NCBI GenBank assembly: GCA_949128115.1
Contig: OX421967.1
Coordinates: forward strand, 57,548,855 to 57,612,854
Length of the DNA stretch: 64,000 bases
Reading direction: 5' to 3'
Source: Anaspis maculata
Lineage: Eukaryota > Arthropoda > Insecta > Coleoptera > Scraptiidae
Under the pieces are notes generated by a model. The model ran no database searches and was not told the origin of the DNA. It saw nothing but the letters and a program-made list of their open reading frames with translations. Position numbers and translations under genes: made by a program. Each line of letters opens with the position of its first letter. The stretch's first letter is position 1. Shown here piece by piece: positions 21,508-32,526 of this stretch.

Positions 21508-22059
21508 ATGACCAAAACAAAAACCGGAAGCCATTTTGCCTAGAATCCTGTCCCTGCGTCAAGACTAGATCTCAAGCCGTTGAAAAGTGGAGATTGAGAC
21601 GTTGTGTTCACATTGTTTGGGTGAATAAAAGCTGTACTTCACGTAACAGCCTCAAATAGGCCGTAACGACCTAAATTAGGTAATATAGGCCAAATACATT
21701 TCCAAATGAATTGAAGTAAATAAATTATATTAGGGTTGAAATCAATTTACTCCCATAGTTTTATTGGAACAAATCAGAAAATGGATTTTTATTCAACATT
21801 GTGGATCATTTTCACCAAAAAATCGAAAAAGCCTATTTTAGGCCGATAAAAAGGTCTTTTAAGGACAGTTAATCCGATTTTGTCAGTTTTAGGCATTTAG
21901 GCAAAAACAAAGGGGTGTCAAAAGCAATGTTTTTTCAACACTAATATTTATTTCAAGGTCTCATGCACATGCCTAATACAGAAACAAAAAGGCATTTTGC
22001 CTAGAATCCGGTCTCTATTCATTAGATCAGAAAAAGTACGACTTCAAACCCAAAAAACT

Positions 22060-23990
22060 TCTAGTTTAAGGTATGTTAAAAATTTTAACCTTTGCACGAA
22101 CATTGTGGACTTTTACTCCGAAACGAAATTGACTTCAAACATGACTTCGATTTTAATATTGGGATATTAACTTTGAACGACAAACTGCTACTTCAAACAC
22201 GAGTGACTCCGACTTAACACCCGAAAAACTGACTTTCATATGGAAACTTCGAAATTTGGACTTTCATCTGGAAACTTCAAAATTTGGACTTCCAACACAA
22301 AAAATTCGGACTTTAATATCAAAATCTCGACTCGATCACAAAAAACTTTCAACTTAATAGTTTCAGCTCAACATTTTTTGAATTTGAAGATGGAGTTTAC
22401 AGGAAAGTCGATGTTTTTCGTATTTCAAGCCAAAATTCCGAGATAAAAGTCGAAGTTTTTAGCATCGAAGTAACCGTTTTTCATGTTTGAAGTCTGATTT
22501 TTGTGTTTGAAGTTGAATTTTTGAAATAAACGTCAAAGTATTCTTGTTTCAAGTTGAAATTTTTCTGTTCCAAGTCGAAATTTCGAGATTGAAGACAACG
22601 TTCTCCGTGTCTGTCAAAATTTCCATATAAAAAATGGAATTTATAAGTCAAGGCTTTTTGTGTTTCAGAGTTGTGTTAAAGTTTCCGCGTTTGAAGACCA
22701 AGTTTCTTCACATTTTTGAAATCGAAATTTCGAGATTACAGTCAAGATTTTTCAATTTTAAGTCGAATTTTCAGATAAAAGTCAAAGTTTTTCATGTTTC
22801 AAGTCGACATTTTTGTTCAAAGTCGTAATGTTTCATGTTGCTGAATTCAAAATTGAAGAATAAAAATCAAAGATTTTTGCGATTGGAGTCGAAATTTTGA
22901 GATAGACGACTATGCGTTTTGTTTGAAGAAAGTTTTTGTTTCAAGTCGAAATTTCGAGATAAAAATCAAAGTTTTTCTTATTCAACGCCACAATTTCGAA
23001 ATAAAAGTTGAATTTTTCAGTGGTAAAATTTAAAAAATTTTGTATCAAGGGTCGAAGTTTTTTTTTGTTAGAAGTCGTTGTTTTTCGTGCTCATTCAAGT
23101 AGAAATTTCGAAAGGAAAATCGAACTCTTTCATATCTGAAGTCGAAATTTCGTGGTGGAAAACTTAGAAGCAGGAGGATTTTTCGTTCAAAGTCGCAGTT
23201 GTTCGTATCGATAAAGTCGAAATATTCCAATTGAAGTCAGAATTTCAAGAGGGAAGTCAAAATTTTTTTGTTTGATGTAGAATTTTCACGTTAGAAGTTG
23301 AAGTTTCTTGAATTTGAAGTGGAAATTTTGCAGTGAAACTCGAAGTTAGTTGTATTTTTTGTAGTGAAAGTTTCAAGTTGAAAGACGGAGTTTTTTGTGT
23401 TCAAAGTCGAAATTTTCAGATGGAAGTAAAAATTGTCGAGCTCGAAGTAGAACTTTCTCGTATTCCAAGTTAAACTTTCCGGTGTTTAGAGCTAAAGTTG
23501 TGAGATGAAAGTATAAGTTTTTGTATTGTAAGTCGAAATTTTGAGATCAAAGTCAAAATTTGTGTTGTTGGAAAGAAAACAAGAAAATTTTGACTTGGAA
23601 CAGAAAATTTCAGCACTGACTTTAAAATTTCACCCCAAAATTTCGACTTGCAACACGAAAAACTTCGACTTTTTTTTGAAAATTTCGTCTTCGAGCATGG
23701 CGAACTCTCAATTTTATTCTAGAGATATCGAGTTCGAAAACGTAATTTCGACTTCAAACACGGAAGATTTGGACTTTGATCTCGAAACTTTTGATGTAAA
23801 ATACGAAAAACCTCGGCTCAACTCAAGAAACTTCGACTTCTATCTGGAAATTTCAACTCAACTCCAAAGACAAAAAACTGCAGCTTTAAACAGGAATTTT
23901 TGACTTCAGTGAACACAACCAACTACCCACTACTTTAAACAAGAAAACTTCGACTTTGAACACGAGAAAATTTTGGCTCTAAAGTCTTGA
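22060..23990. repeat. Degenerate satellite built on AAGTCGAAATTTCGAGAT, switching orientation twice
   Basis: Dozens of imperfect units of roughly 20-45 bp containing GTCGAAATTT, GAGATNAAAGTC, and TTTTTCGTGTTTGAAGTC. Units read GACTTCAAAC... (one orientation) at about 22060-22340, the opposite at 22400-23570, and the first again at 23585-23990, so the block is itself flanked by its own inverse. Reading frames here (for example 23541-23903, rich in NFDF/ISTSN) are repeat products. Confidence 0.85.
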
Positions 23991-23999
23991 ACGGAAAAG

Positions 24000-25240
24000 T
24001 ACTAATTCTTTTTGCTAATTTCTTATTTGCTAATTTCATTAGGTATAGTCAAAAATAGCAGGGAAAAAGGCACTGAAAACTCGTGTTACCACAAACCCAG
24101 TATATGATGGCCCAAGATAAGGCCGCGTGAAAAAGTGATAAGACATCAAGTGCTTTGTCTAAGAGTGGAGTTGTGCAACAGTTGAAGCATTTCAGAACCG
24201 GTCATCCAGGTCAAAAATTCCAAGTTCCCTGGTTTGTGAATTTTTTTGCCAAAGAACATATCTTTGGATTTTGTACACGTTATTTCAGAACACCTGTATA
24301 AATAGATCAAAGACGCTCTCATCCCTTGAGCAATCGCGACAAAAATTTGCACAAATGCTTCCCAAGTATATGAGGAGATTCAACAGCAGCTCTCAGTTAG
24401 GCTGCAAATTACAATACCTAAGGACTTCTCATGGAACCACGGTCCTTGGCCCTGAGCATATGAACAATTACCGACCGAAGTAGCTACATTCTCGCTCTTG
24501 ACTTAAATAATCCATTCGCCACGGTTACTGGTCAACTTCTTTATAGTTACTGCTCGTCTTCACGTGTTCTTGTATCACCAGTATAACGGCACACCGACGA
24601 TTTGTCGACATGCGGCTCCTCCGCCAATTGTGCGGGCTTGTAGCTCTCTCGAGCATTGAAGTCTCTCGCATATACCCAAACAGTATAGTATGGAACGCCG
24701 TCGTGGACATAATAGAAATTCTCCGAGAGATTTATTTTTTGCACACTTTTATGAAAATCAGGCAACTTATTTATAAAATGTCCAGATTTATATACAAATG
24801 TTGTGCTTATTTAAAACTATTCTGCACTTATTGACAGAAACAGAGGTAGTTAAGAAAAACTCAGCGCAAAATCTATATAAAAGCTCGACTAAAACGTTTT
24901 CACCAAATATTCATAGTGCCTGCGCGCCGTTGTGGACAATATAAAAACCCCTGCCATATATTAATTTCGATCTGCTCTTATTGAAATTATTGGACTTATT
25001 TATACATTTGCCTTGTTATTTATAGGAACTTTAGAGCTTACTCTATAAGTTACGCACAAATTTTCACTCTAACCCTAACTAACTCATAAAAAAATAAATC
25101 TCTCAGCACGGGAAAAATTAATCACTCACGCGCAGTGGCACACACTGAGAGATTTATTTTTTGAAGAGCATCCGGCAACGCCGCATGTTCCCATTGCTCT
25201 GTCAGTGCTTTTCTTTCGTTGGCATTTCAGTTGGCGTCAC
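24000..25240. other. Stretch without a supported gene; three copies of a GAGAGATTTATTTTTT motif
   Basis: CCGAGAGATTTATTTTTTGC at about 24730, inverted at about 25088 and direct again at about 25146, suggesting the termini of small inverted-repeat elements. Short frames such as 24271-24483 show no domain. Confidence 0.5.
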
Positions 25241-25299
25241 TGTCTCTCGTCAAAATTTTGACGTTATGTCGTTATGTCCCATTATTGTTATAAATATTT

Positions 25300-25890
25300 T
25301 ATAAATTGAAAATTGCCCAAATTGTGGGAAAAGGTCAATACATAAACAGGCTGACTGCACGACATCCAAGTGCAATCTCTCTTCTACTACAGCAGCAACA
25401 CATAAGACACAACGCGAATCAGCTACCAACGCCTGAAGGGGCGTAACCAACCGAAAATATCCAGGGCCAAGGAACCAAAACCATCGAATAATCATCACAA
25501 TCTCTTGTAGATAGAAAAGGTATGATTGAGCGCTACGGAAAAATCAAATCAACCATAATTTCATGTGTTTGTAGAATCGCAAACAGCAGGACGACGCCAC
25601 CCTGTTCATATGAACATTCAATACAGGAACTTGAGCTGACCAACACCGAGGTACAATCTATGATGGCAAAAATCACAGCGTGGAAAGAAGTTTCTTTTGC
25701 AAAATCAACCACACGAAGTCAAACAGCAGAAGTCTCGAAATATTTAGCCTCCGGAGATCAATGATCAATACCTGCTGTCCGAAGAAAATTTGCAGTTGAA
25801 CTAATCAACTGTATTTTCACTTACCAGTGCAGGTTACTGCATGTAGGTAATACAAGCTTTGTAATAAAGTGAATGTGAAATTAAAAGAAA
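25300..25890 (+). other. Candidate short transcript unit with polyadenylation signal
   Basis: Composition is less AT-biased than its flanks. One frame (about 25303-25446) reads ENCPNCGKRSIHKQADC then TTSKC, a CxxC...CxxxxC pattern that could be a zinc ribbon. After an AAAAG|GTATGA donor-like site at about 25520 and a GTGTTTGTAG|AATC acceptor at about 25575, another frame reads IQELELTNTEVQSMMAKI then TAWKEVSFAKSTTRSQ and stops at 25764. AATAAA follows at 25863-25868, with an A-rich tract after it. The putative intron would be only about 55 bp and the frames do not join cleanly, so this is tentative; an old processed copy is an alternative. Confidence 0.28.
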
Positions 25891-26132
25891 AAACGTCGAT
25901 TTGCGATTTTATTCTGATATACAGGTAGGTATCCCCGGAACAAGGGTGACAAACTTCAGGGTCAGCTAGGAGAACTGATTATTATGTTGGCAATTTCCAA
26001 ATCCATACCTACATAATATGCAGCAGGAATCCCCCCAAGCTTGGTTCACCAAGCTCATAAGTTCTATCATCAAATTAAATTTCAACTCACAGTAGTGTTG
26101 GAAAACTGGATTTTTACTTTTAGGTACTTAAA

Positions 26133-27011
26133 TTAAAGAGAATTTAATTCTCTTTCTAAAAAAAATATTTTGAAATTTTTCAACCCCACCCCCTGTTCTT
26201 CCTAAAATTCTCTGAGTGTCCAAGTTAATATTCTTGACCTCCATTTCCCTTCAATACAGTAAACGTCATCCTGCACAGCATCAAAAGAGAAAATTTTCTA
26301 TAAAATAAGTGCCACCCAAATTTACCCCTTCGCTCCCCCCACCTGACCTCAAAAATTTAAAATGTCAATACCCACTTTGTAATACATCAAATTGAAGGAA
26401 ATCGAATTCTCTCCCTGAAAAAGATTTTTTCACAATTTTTAAAGCCCCCCATTGCCCCCCTAGAATACTCCAAATAGCCAATTTATTGGGGGAGGGGTAG
26501 AAAATTTGAAAAAAAAAAATTTCGGAAAGAGAATTCAATTCCCTTAAATTTGATGTGTCACAAAGTAGGTGGTGTTTTGTTAAATTCGGGAGTTGAGGTG
26601 GGGGAGAGCAAAGGGGTGAATTTAGGTAGCACTTTTTCCACCGAAAATTTTTTTCTTCGATGCTATCTAGGATGACGCCAACTAAATTGAGAAAAAATTG
26701 AGGGGTCCAGAATATAAAATGGGACAGTCAGAGATATTTTAGAGAAAAGGGGGTGGGGTTGAAAATTTTGAAAATATTTTTTTCCGAAAGAAAATTTAAT
26801 TTTCTTTAATTTGATGTATCGCAAGGTAGGTAGTGTCATTTGAAATTTCAAAGTTGGGGTGAGTGGGGGCGAGGGGGGTGAATATAGAAATTTGCCAATG
26901 TATGTTTTGGATGTCCCCCTCGATATAAAAATCGATCTGTTTTTGCTCGAAAAAATATTCACTAGGAATCGGGAGTTATTGCAGGTGGATAGTTTTCAAA
27001 TGATCACCCGG
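26133..27011. mobile_element. Foldback with CCGGGTG ends, left end truncated
   Basis: Homologous to 8417-9495 throughout, including the GATACATCAAATTGAAGG modules and the right terminus GATCACCCGG flanked by TA (27012-27013). The first roughly 130 bp of the left arm are missing; the left junction falls at AAATTAAAGAGAATTTAATT. Confidence 0.82.
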
Positions 27012-27885
27012 TATATGAGCAAATCTCATATATTTTGAGCTTTTAGCTGTTTCAGACATAATTTTGTTAATTTTCATCATATTTTTTCAATTTTTGCGCT
27101 GCAATTCAAGTATAACATTCCTCAAGTGGAATGTTAGGTATATTCTTTCTCAAGTTGAAAGAATTTTTTCATCATGGGAAACTAATGGACTGATGTCCAG
27201 GACAAGGCATCAGCAAGAAAGCTACTGAAAGTCGGCAACTGCAGCTGCAAAATATTTTTGAATATATCTGTACTTAGTTTTGTGTTTATTTCAAGGTTTA
27301 TTTTCTCAAAATTACATGGAAGGGTCGGAATTATTGCCCTCAACGAAGTTCTTTTTCTTAACTTGATTAAAAGAGTATTTCATTGTTGAATTCATTTAGA
27401 TTACCTACCTACTTTTTTGAAGATGAGCGATTTGTTATAAATAGAGGTAGGTAGTTAGTATGGAACTTCTCATATAGGCGGTTCCCTTTTGCTCGCAGCT
27501 CGTGCGCAGGTCTTCAAGCATACAAGCTCACTGGTTCAATTGGCTGTTCAACCGGGAGCGCTTTATCGATCGGGCTGGTTGGGATTGGGGTTGACGACGG
27601 CGAGGACCCAGGTCAATGAGAATGGCTATACCTAGGCATTAGCAACTATCTAATTAGGGCTTTATTAAATTTCATCAGATTTTCAAAATGTTTTTTTTTA
27701 TTTGTTTTTTTTACGAAATGTTAATTGTGATGTGGATAGTCATAATAAAAAAATTGACCTCATATATCTTTTGCTAATCTCATATATATTTCTCAGGTGT
27801 CTCATATATATGATTCAAAAAAATCTAGCAACCCTACTTATGAGTAAGTTGCCTATCCTCTTCATGGATTTTATGTCAACGTCCC

Positions 27886-28080
27886 TCAAATGCAAACAGC
27901 GACCACCAAATCGCCATACGACCTGATTGAAGTTTGGAGTAAGCATCTGTTCGGCCCGTAAATAGGACAATCGAACATTATGTGGCAGAGGCTTTCTGGT
28001 TCATTCAAATTGCAGACTGTGCACAGTTCTTCATTTCAAGTACATTGATTTGAGCCCCTCCAGAGTGAAAATTAGTGCCG
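27886..28080 (-). pseudogene. LINE relic: zinc-knuckle end of a non-LTR retrotransposon ORF2
   Basis: The minus frame 28035-27886 reads NEELCTVCNLNEPESLCH then IMFDCPIYGPNR, the CxxC...ExE...H....CPxY motif that lies after the RT/RNase H region in many I/R1/jockey-type ORF2 proteins. It ends with SIRSYGDLVVAVCI and stop. One frame away and just upstream is GLKSMYLK, the usual preceding helix, separated by a TGA/fr ameshift at about 28037. The rest of the ORF is absent or unrecognisable. Confidence 0.62.
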
Positions 28081-29170
28081 TGCATGGTCGATCAGAGACA
28101 TCATCTTCACTATGGTTGGCAGCTTCTCGCTGATTGATAGTGCTGGGCTAGGTAAGCAAGGAGTGACCACTGAAGAAAATGATGGTCAAGCGGTGAAGCG
28201 CAGCAGTACTGTAGAGAATGGAATGAAAATGCCCACTGTCGAGTGGCGCCTGTGAGGTTAAGAAAAGATACTTTATTAGATGGACAAAAACTTATTGATC
28301 TAGTGTGGTTTTTTACTAAACCAGTAACATTCAACATACAATCGACAAGCCCACACACAGTCAGGGAAATGCTGAGAAAAAATAAATAAATAAAAATAGA
28401 CTGTTTAATTGGTCTTATGACCAAGGCAAAACGCAATGACGTGGCAGTACGGGCTAACGCCTCATGCCAAAATCAAAATTGGAAAAAAAAAACTTATTGA
28501 GTTGGATTGCTTGAGGCACCATTGAGTGCACTGCGTTGGAAACTTAATTTCCCCGGCCCAAATTCTTCTTTTCAAAACTTTTATCCCCTGGGACCATCCA
28601 CCCCTGCGGGAAATTGAGGAAAAGTTTCATTTCGGAAAAATTTCCGGTGGTGTAGAAGATAGATAGATGGATAGATAAGTGGAAAATTTATTTTCTGCAA
28701 TCACAATTACAGGATTGGGCGGGAATAGTGAAACAACTCCCCTTGTATCTGTACCATGCACTGGACAATTTTCATAAAATTTACTTGCGTCAATAAGTAA
28801 TGATAATAATAATTGTTACGCATGTGCGTTAATGACGGCTTCCTCGACCACTGATACTAATACTTGACAGGCTGTTTACGATGACTTATTGGTTCGATAT
28901 TTTATCGTTCGATGGCTAACCATGCGATTACAAATTGATGGAACGGTTCAGACACTGACTATGGAAGCTCATAGGGGAAGTTTTATTGGCTCCTGCATAC
29001 CAAACTGTATGTATATATTGCATGGTGATTTTATATCAGCTGACTTCTGCAGGCCCCCGACAGATTAGAGAAAATTATACATCGGTAGAGCGTTGGCGCT
29101 TTTATGGCCTACCGCCCTGGTGGGGTGCGCGCGCTGATGGTGCGCGCATGGTGCTGCTTCAGGTAGCGGC
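28081..29170. other. Stretch without a supported gene; a possible LINE tail at 28655-28760
   Basis: The minus frame 28436-28110 has a hydrophobic start but no recognisable domain. At about 28655-28700 AGATAGATAGATGGATAG precedes, on the minus strand, GAAAATAAATTTTCC, resembling the AAATAAATGATT-CTAT tail of the LINE relic at 8080. Confidence 0.4.
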
Positions 29171-29172
29171 TC

Positions 29173-29306
29173 CCATATGGGCATGTGGCGGAGGAACTGT
29201 TGTCTCCTCGGTAGCTTAGTGGTAGAGTACCCCATCCGGCAAATGGAAGACGCGGGTTCGATTCCCGCTCGAGGTAAGACACTTTTTCTCCGCCACATGC
29301 CCATAT
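29173..29306. repeat. Palindrome enclosing a tRNA-like gene
   Basis: CCATATGGGCATGTGGCGGAG at 29173-29193 is matched by its exact inverse at 29288-29306 (CTCCGCCACATGCCCATAT). Outside them GGCTC and GAGCC also pair. The enclosed about 95 bp is the tRNA-like unit. Confidence 0.85.
29206..29274 (+). tRNA. tRNA-like Pol III unit (pseudogene or SINE head)
   Basis: Internal promoter boxes fit the consensus: A box TAGCTTAGTGG at 29212-29222 and B box GGTTCGATTCC at 29255-29265. The T arm GCGGG-TTCGATT-CCCGC pairs perfectly, the acceptor stem pairs six positions (CCTCGG with TCGAGG, one wobble), and the D arm is tRNA-like. The anticodon arm CCAT-loop-ATGG is short, and the loop CCGGCAA lacks the invariant U33, with GGC where the anticodon should be, so it is not a canonical tRNA. 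TTTTT at 29283-29287 is a Pol III terminator. Palindromic flanks favour a SINE-like or otherwise mobile origin. Confidence 0.6.
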
Positions 29307-30072
29307 AAGAGCCGCCACACATCCTCGTCGACAAATCCTATGCAACCTATAGACATTTTTCTCTCCAGATTCGAAAAAAAAAAGAGGGGTTAATGGCAGT
29401 CAGAGTAGTAGGACATGGGTTTTATGGTGACCATGCACTGTCGAGTTGATTCGTCAAAGACTTCCATGGTTATTCTGTCACAAAAGGCATAATCTTCGTT
29501 TTATGAATAGCTACCTGTCTATATTCGTCTGAACACGTGTCGAAATAGGTATATCAAATAACTACAGGGTGATTCACCACCAAATGGACATAGCTTAAGG
29601 GTAGGTCCAGTTTTTCCAGGCAAACCAGGATCTGGTCTTAAAATTTTTCTAAAGCTGTTCGTTTCGAAGCTACAGGGTGATTTATGTATTTCGTAGAATT
29701 TTTTGACAAGCTGTATCTTCAGAACGATCAAATGGATTAGATTAAAATTTCCTGGGTTAATTCTTCTATTGATAGCTGACACGTATATCGTCCTATCAAA
29801 CAGTTCAAAATTTCCATGGCCGGCCTCGAGGCCGGCCTTTACAGAAAATGTCAAACCTTTTCCCAAAAAAAGACATTTTGTATGCATATTTTTCCAAATT
29901 CATTTTCATAGTCAGAAAAAAATTGTTTGACACCATTGAGCTGTCAACAAAATTTTGACAATCCTGCAGATTTTTGAGGTTGGGATTTTGTTATAAATTG
30001 ATGATCCAAAATAATTTCAAATGATCTATTATGACCTTAAATTTCAGCTGTTTCGGAAAGAAAATAAAAAAT

Positions 30073-30560
30073 CATGAAATTCAGCTCGAAAATAAGAATG
30101 TTTATACAAGACAAGAGTAATTTCCAAGTTCCATGAGATTCCCTCCATTAATAACTGATTTCAATATGGCGACCAAGATGGCGGCGGAATCATGAATTCC
30201 ACCTCGAATTCCACCTTGAAAATAAGAGTGTTTATACAAGACAAGAGTGAGTTCCAAGTTTCATGACAATCCCTCCACTGATAACAGATTTCAATATGGC
30301 GGCCAAGATGGCGGCGGAATCATGAGATTTAGCTTGAAAATAAAAATGATCATACGTGACAAGGGTAAATTTCAAGTTCCATGAAAATCGTTCCACTAGC
30401 AAGAAATTTCAATATGGCGGCCAAGATGGCGGCGAAATCATGAAATTTAGCTTAAAAATAAGAATGATCATACAAGACAAGAGTAACTTCCATGAAAATC
30501 GTTCCACTAATAAGAAATTTGATTATGGCGGCCAAGATGGCGGTGCAACCATGTAATCCA
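30073..30560 (+). repeat. Tandem array, about four units of 110-130 bp
   Basis: Each unit has TTTCAATATGGCGGCCAAGA, GGCGGAATCATGA and GACAAGAGTAA with TTCCATGA. Lies in the loop of the 29565-31754 foldback. Confidence 0.8.
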
Positions 30561-30574
30561 ATCTGCCCACTGAC

Positions 30575-30975
30575 CACCCACGAGGATCTGAGGTACCCAT
30601 TGGAGAAAGTTCCAGGGCTCTAGATTCATTCCCCGAGAAGTTCAACTTCTTAGAAGTGGACAAGAAATCTTTGTTTTTTGATAATAATAGTGATAACTAT
30701 GTATGTATAAAAAAATAATGCCCATTGGCCACCCTCGGGAACATCAGCTGTCCATCGGACGAAGTTCCAAGGCTCTAGCTTCATTCCCCGAGGAGGAGTT
30801 CAACTTTTTAGAAGTGAACAGTAAATCTTCATTTTTTGATAATAATAATGATAACTATATATGCATGGATAAAAAAAAAATGCCCATTGGCCACCCTTGG
30901 GGAAATCAGCTATCCATCAAAAAAAGTTCCAAGGCTCTAACTTCATTCCCCGAGGAGTACAACTTCTTAATTTCT
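30575..30975 (+). repeat. Tandem array, about 2.7 units of 156 bp
   Basis: Units share ATGCCCATTGGCCACCCT, AAGTTCCAAGGCTCTA, CTTCATTCCCCGAG and TTTTTTGATAATAATA. The frame 30703-31095 across them is a repeat product. A GACAGACG microsatellite follows. Confidence 0.8.
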
Positions 30976-32154
30976 ACACGGACAGACAGAGACGGACAGA
31001 CAGACAGACGGATAGACAGACAAACCGGCCATATAAGCGTCATTTTCTTACGAAAATGCGCTAAAAATAAATCACTTTTTCTCAGTAGTTACTAACGTTA
31101 GTAACAAAAAATTTCATCAGATTTTTCAAAAAATTTTTGTTACGTCCCTCAACTTCACTCTTATCCCACATTGAGCTTAAATTGAGGGACGTGGCATAAA
31201 TTTTTCGAAAATTTTGATGAACTTTTTATTATTGCTTCTAAGAAAACGGCCGAAGTCCAAAGCCATGATAGATCATAATTTTTCAAATAAATGAAATTAT
31301 TAATTTACAAAAAATCCTTACCTCAAAAATTTTCAGGATTATCAAAATTTTCTTGACAGCTCAAATGGTGCCAAGCAATTTTTGCGATAATAATGGCATG
31401 TTTTATTCGGATTTTGAATTTGTGAATGGATTTAAAAAAATATGCATACAGAATGTCTTGTTTTGAAAAAAGCTTTGAAGTTTTTTCATCAAGGCCGGCC
31501 CTGGAAATTTCAAACTGCTTGATGAGGCGTTGTGTCAGCTAATAGAAGAATTAATCCACGAAATTTCATTCGGATCCATTGGATCGCTCTAAAGATACGC
31601 GGCTTGTTCAAAAAATCTACGAAATACATGAATATCACCCTGCAACTCCAAAACAAACAGCGTTAGAAAAATTTCAAAGCCATGCAGATCCTGGTTTGCC
31701 TTGAAAAACTGGACCTACTCTTGGGCTATGTCCATTTGGTGGTGAATAACCCTGTATATGTCGCTCACGTTTTAAATTAAGTAAGTAGAATAACTTTTTG
31801 GATCGAGCAAAAATAAAGTGCAATAAGCTGGAGCGCTGGGAGGATACGGTTGATGGCCACTGATAGTTTCAGGTGCCATCAACTGTAGTCGTAGTCCCCC
31901 AGTTTGTCACTCTACTTTTGATCCAAAAAGTCATACGTAAAATAAAAAGTGAACAGGATATAACTCCAAATTTCCTACCACACGGTGAACGGTGAAAAAT
32001 ACATTAGGGGTTTCTGATGCGACTAAAAAAGTTGTTGACGGGAATCGGTTTTGTTTTATTTTTTTCGTCAAGAAGAAACTTCTCCAAAAAGAAAATGTAC
32101 GGGCATTGCTATCGAATTTTGAAAATTTCCAAAAAATTGAGGAAATTCTTTATT

Positions 32155-32408
32155 TTGATTTTTGAAAATTCAAAAACTGGATAGCATCGACAATGTATCT
32201 TTCCTCAAGAAAGTCGCATGCCAAATTTGAAGTTTCTATTTAAAAAAAAAGGTACAAAAAATGATTTCTACTATTTCACTTTTTCATGTCTGCGAGAAAT
32301 CATCTTTGGTACTTTTTTTTGAAAATAGAAAGATCAAATTTGGCATGCGACTTTCTTGAGGAAAGATTCATTGTCGATGCTATCTGGTTTTTGAATTTTT
32401 AAAAATCG
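32155..32408. repeat. 254-bp foldback
   Basis: About 75-bp arms: TTGAAAATTCAAAAACTGGA, TAGCATCGACAATG, CTCAAGAAAGTCGCATGCC and their inverse ending TTTTTGAATTTTTAAAAATC. Loop about 90 bp. The surrounding 31760-32520 is otherwise unannotatable AT-rich sequence. Confidence 0.75.
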
Positions 32409-32526
32409 AAATATAACCTAATACTTAGGTGTCGTAGGAAATTCTACGGTTCAAGGTACATAGTAGCATAAAGCCTAGAAGATACAATAATTACGGATAA
32501 TTATTAATTATTTTCCAAAAATCGTG

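Larger units (their letters stand above)
15334..21692. mobile_element. 6.4-kb inverted repeat with nested insertions and a gene-like loop
   Basis: Outer arms pair CCTATATTGCCTAATTTAGG (15334 on) with its inverse at about 21670-21692. The left arm runs unbroken to about 15695. Its partner on the right is broken into 18789-18926, 19292-19312 and 21508-21692 by two insertions (18927-19291 and 19313-21507). The unbroken left arm shows both empty sites. Related GGCCTATTTTAGGC and GTTACGGCC modules recur at 16320-16410 and 21830-21920. The loop (15700-18780) holds a hairpin repeat, a small ORF, putative exons, a foldback and an ATT microsatellite. Confidence 0.8.
29565..31754. mobile_element. 2.2-kb foldback with CAGGGTGATTCACC ends, TA flanks
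   Basis: Left end CAGGGTGATTCACCACCAAA and right end TTTGGTGGTGAATAACCCTG, TA on both sides. The arms share GGACATAGC, CTGGTTTGCC, ACAGGGTGATTTATGTAT-like and GATCAAATGGAT segments, about 500 bp each side. The loop consists of two unrelated tandem arrays (30073-30560 and 30575-30975) and a GACAGACG microsatellite (about 30978-31022). No transposase. Short ORFs are repeat-derived. Confidence 0.85.

Noticed and set aside
22060..23990. CRISPR-like or other regularly spaced array
   Set aside because: Units are degenerate, vary in length, switch orientation and lack unique spacers; the genome is eukaryotic.
28110..28436. 108-codon minus-strand ORF with a hydrophobic N-terminus
   Set aside because: No domain, repeat-rich AT start (TTTATTTATTTATT), and it sits directly beside a LINE relic in a different frame.
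29065..29345. Two overlapping minus-strand ORFs of 78-89 codons with ERESNPRLPFAGWG and AGIEPASS text
   Set aside because: These are the antisense translation of the tRNA-like unit, a well-known spurious peptide; the DNA is explained by the Pol III unit and its palindrome.
30356..31095. ORFs with repeated KFHENRSTSKKFQYGGQDGG and MPIGHP text
   Set aside because: Products of the two tandem arrays in the foldback loop; units change frame between copies.
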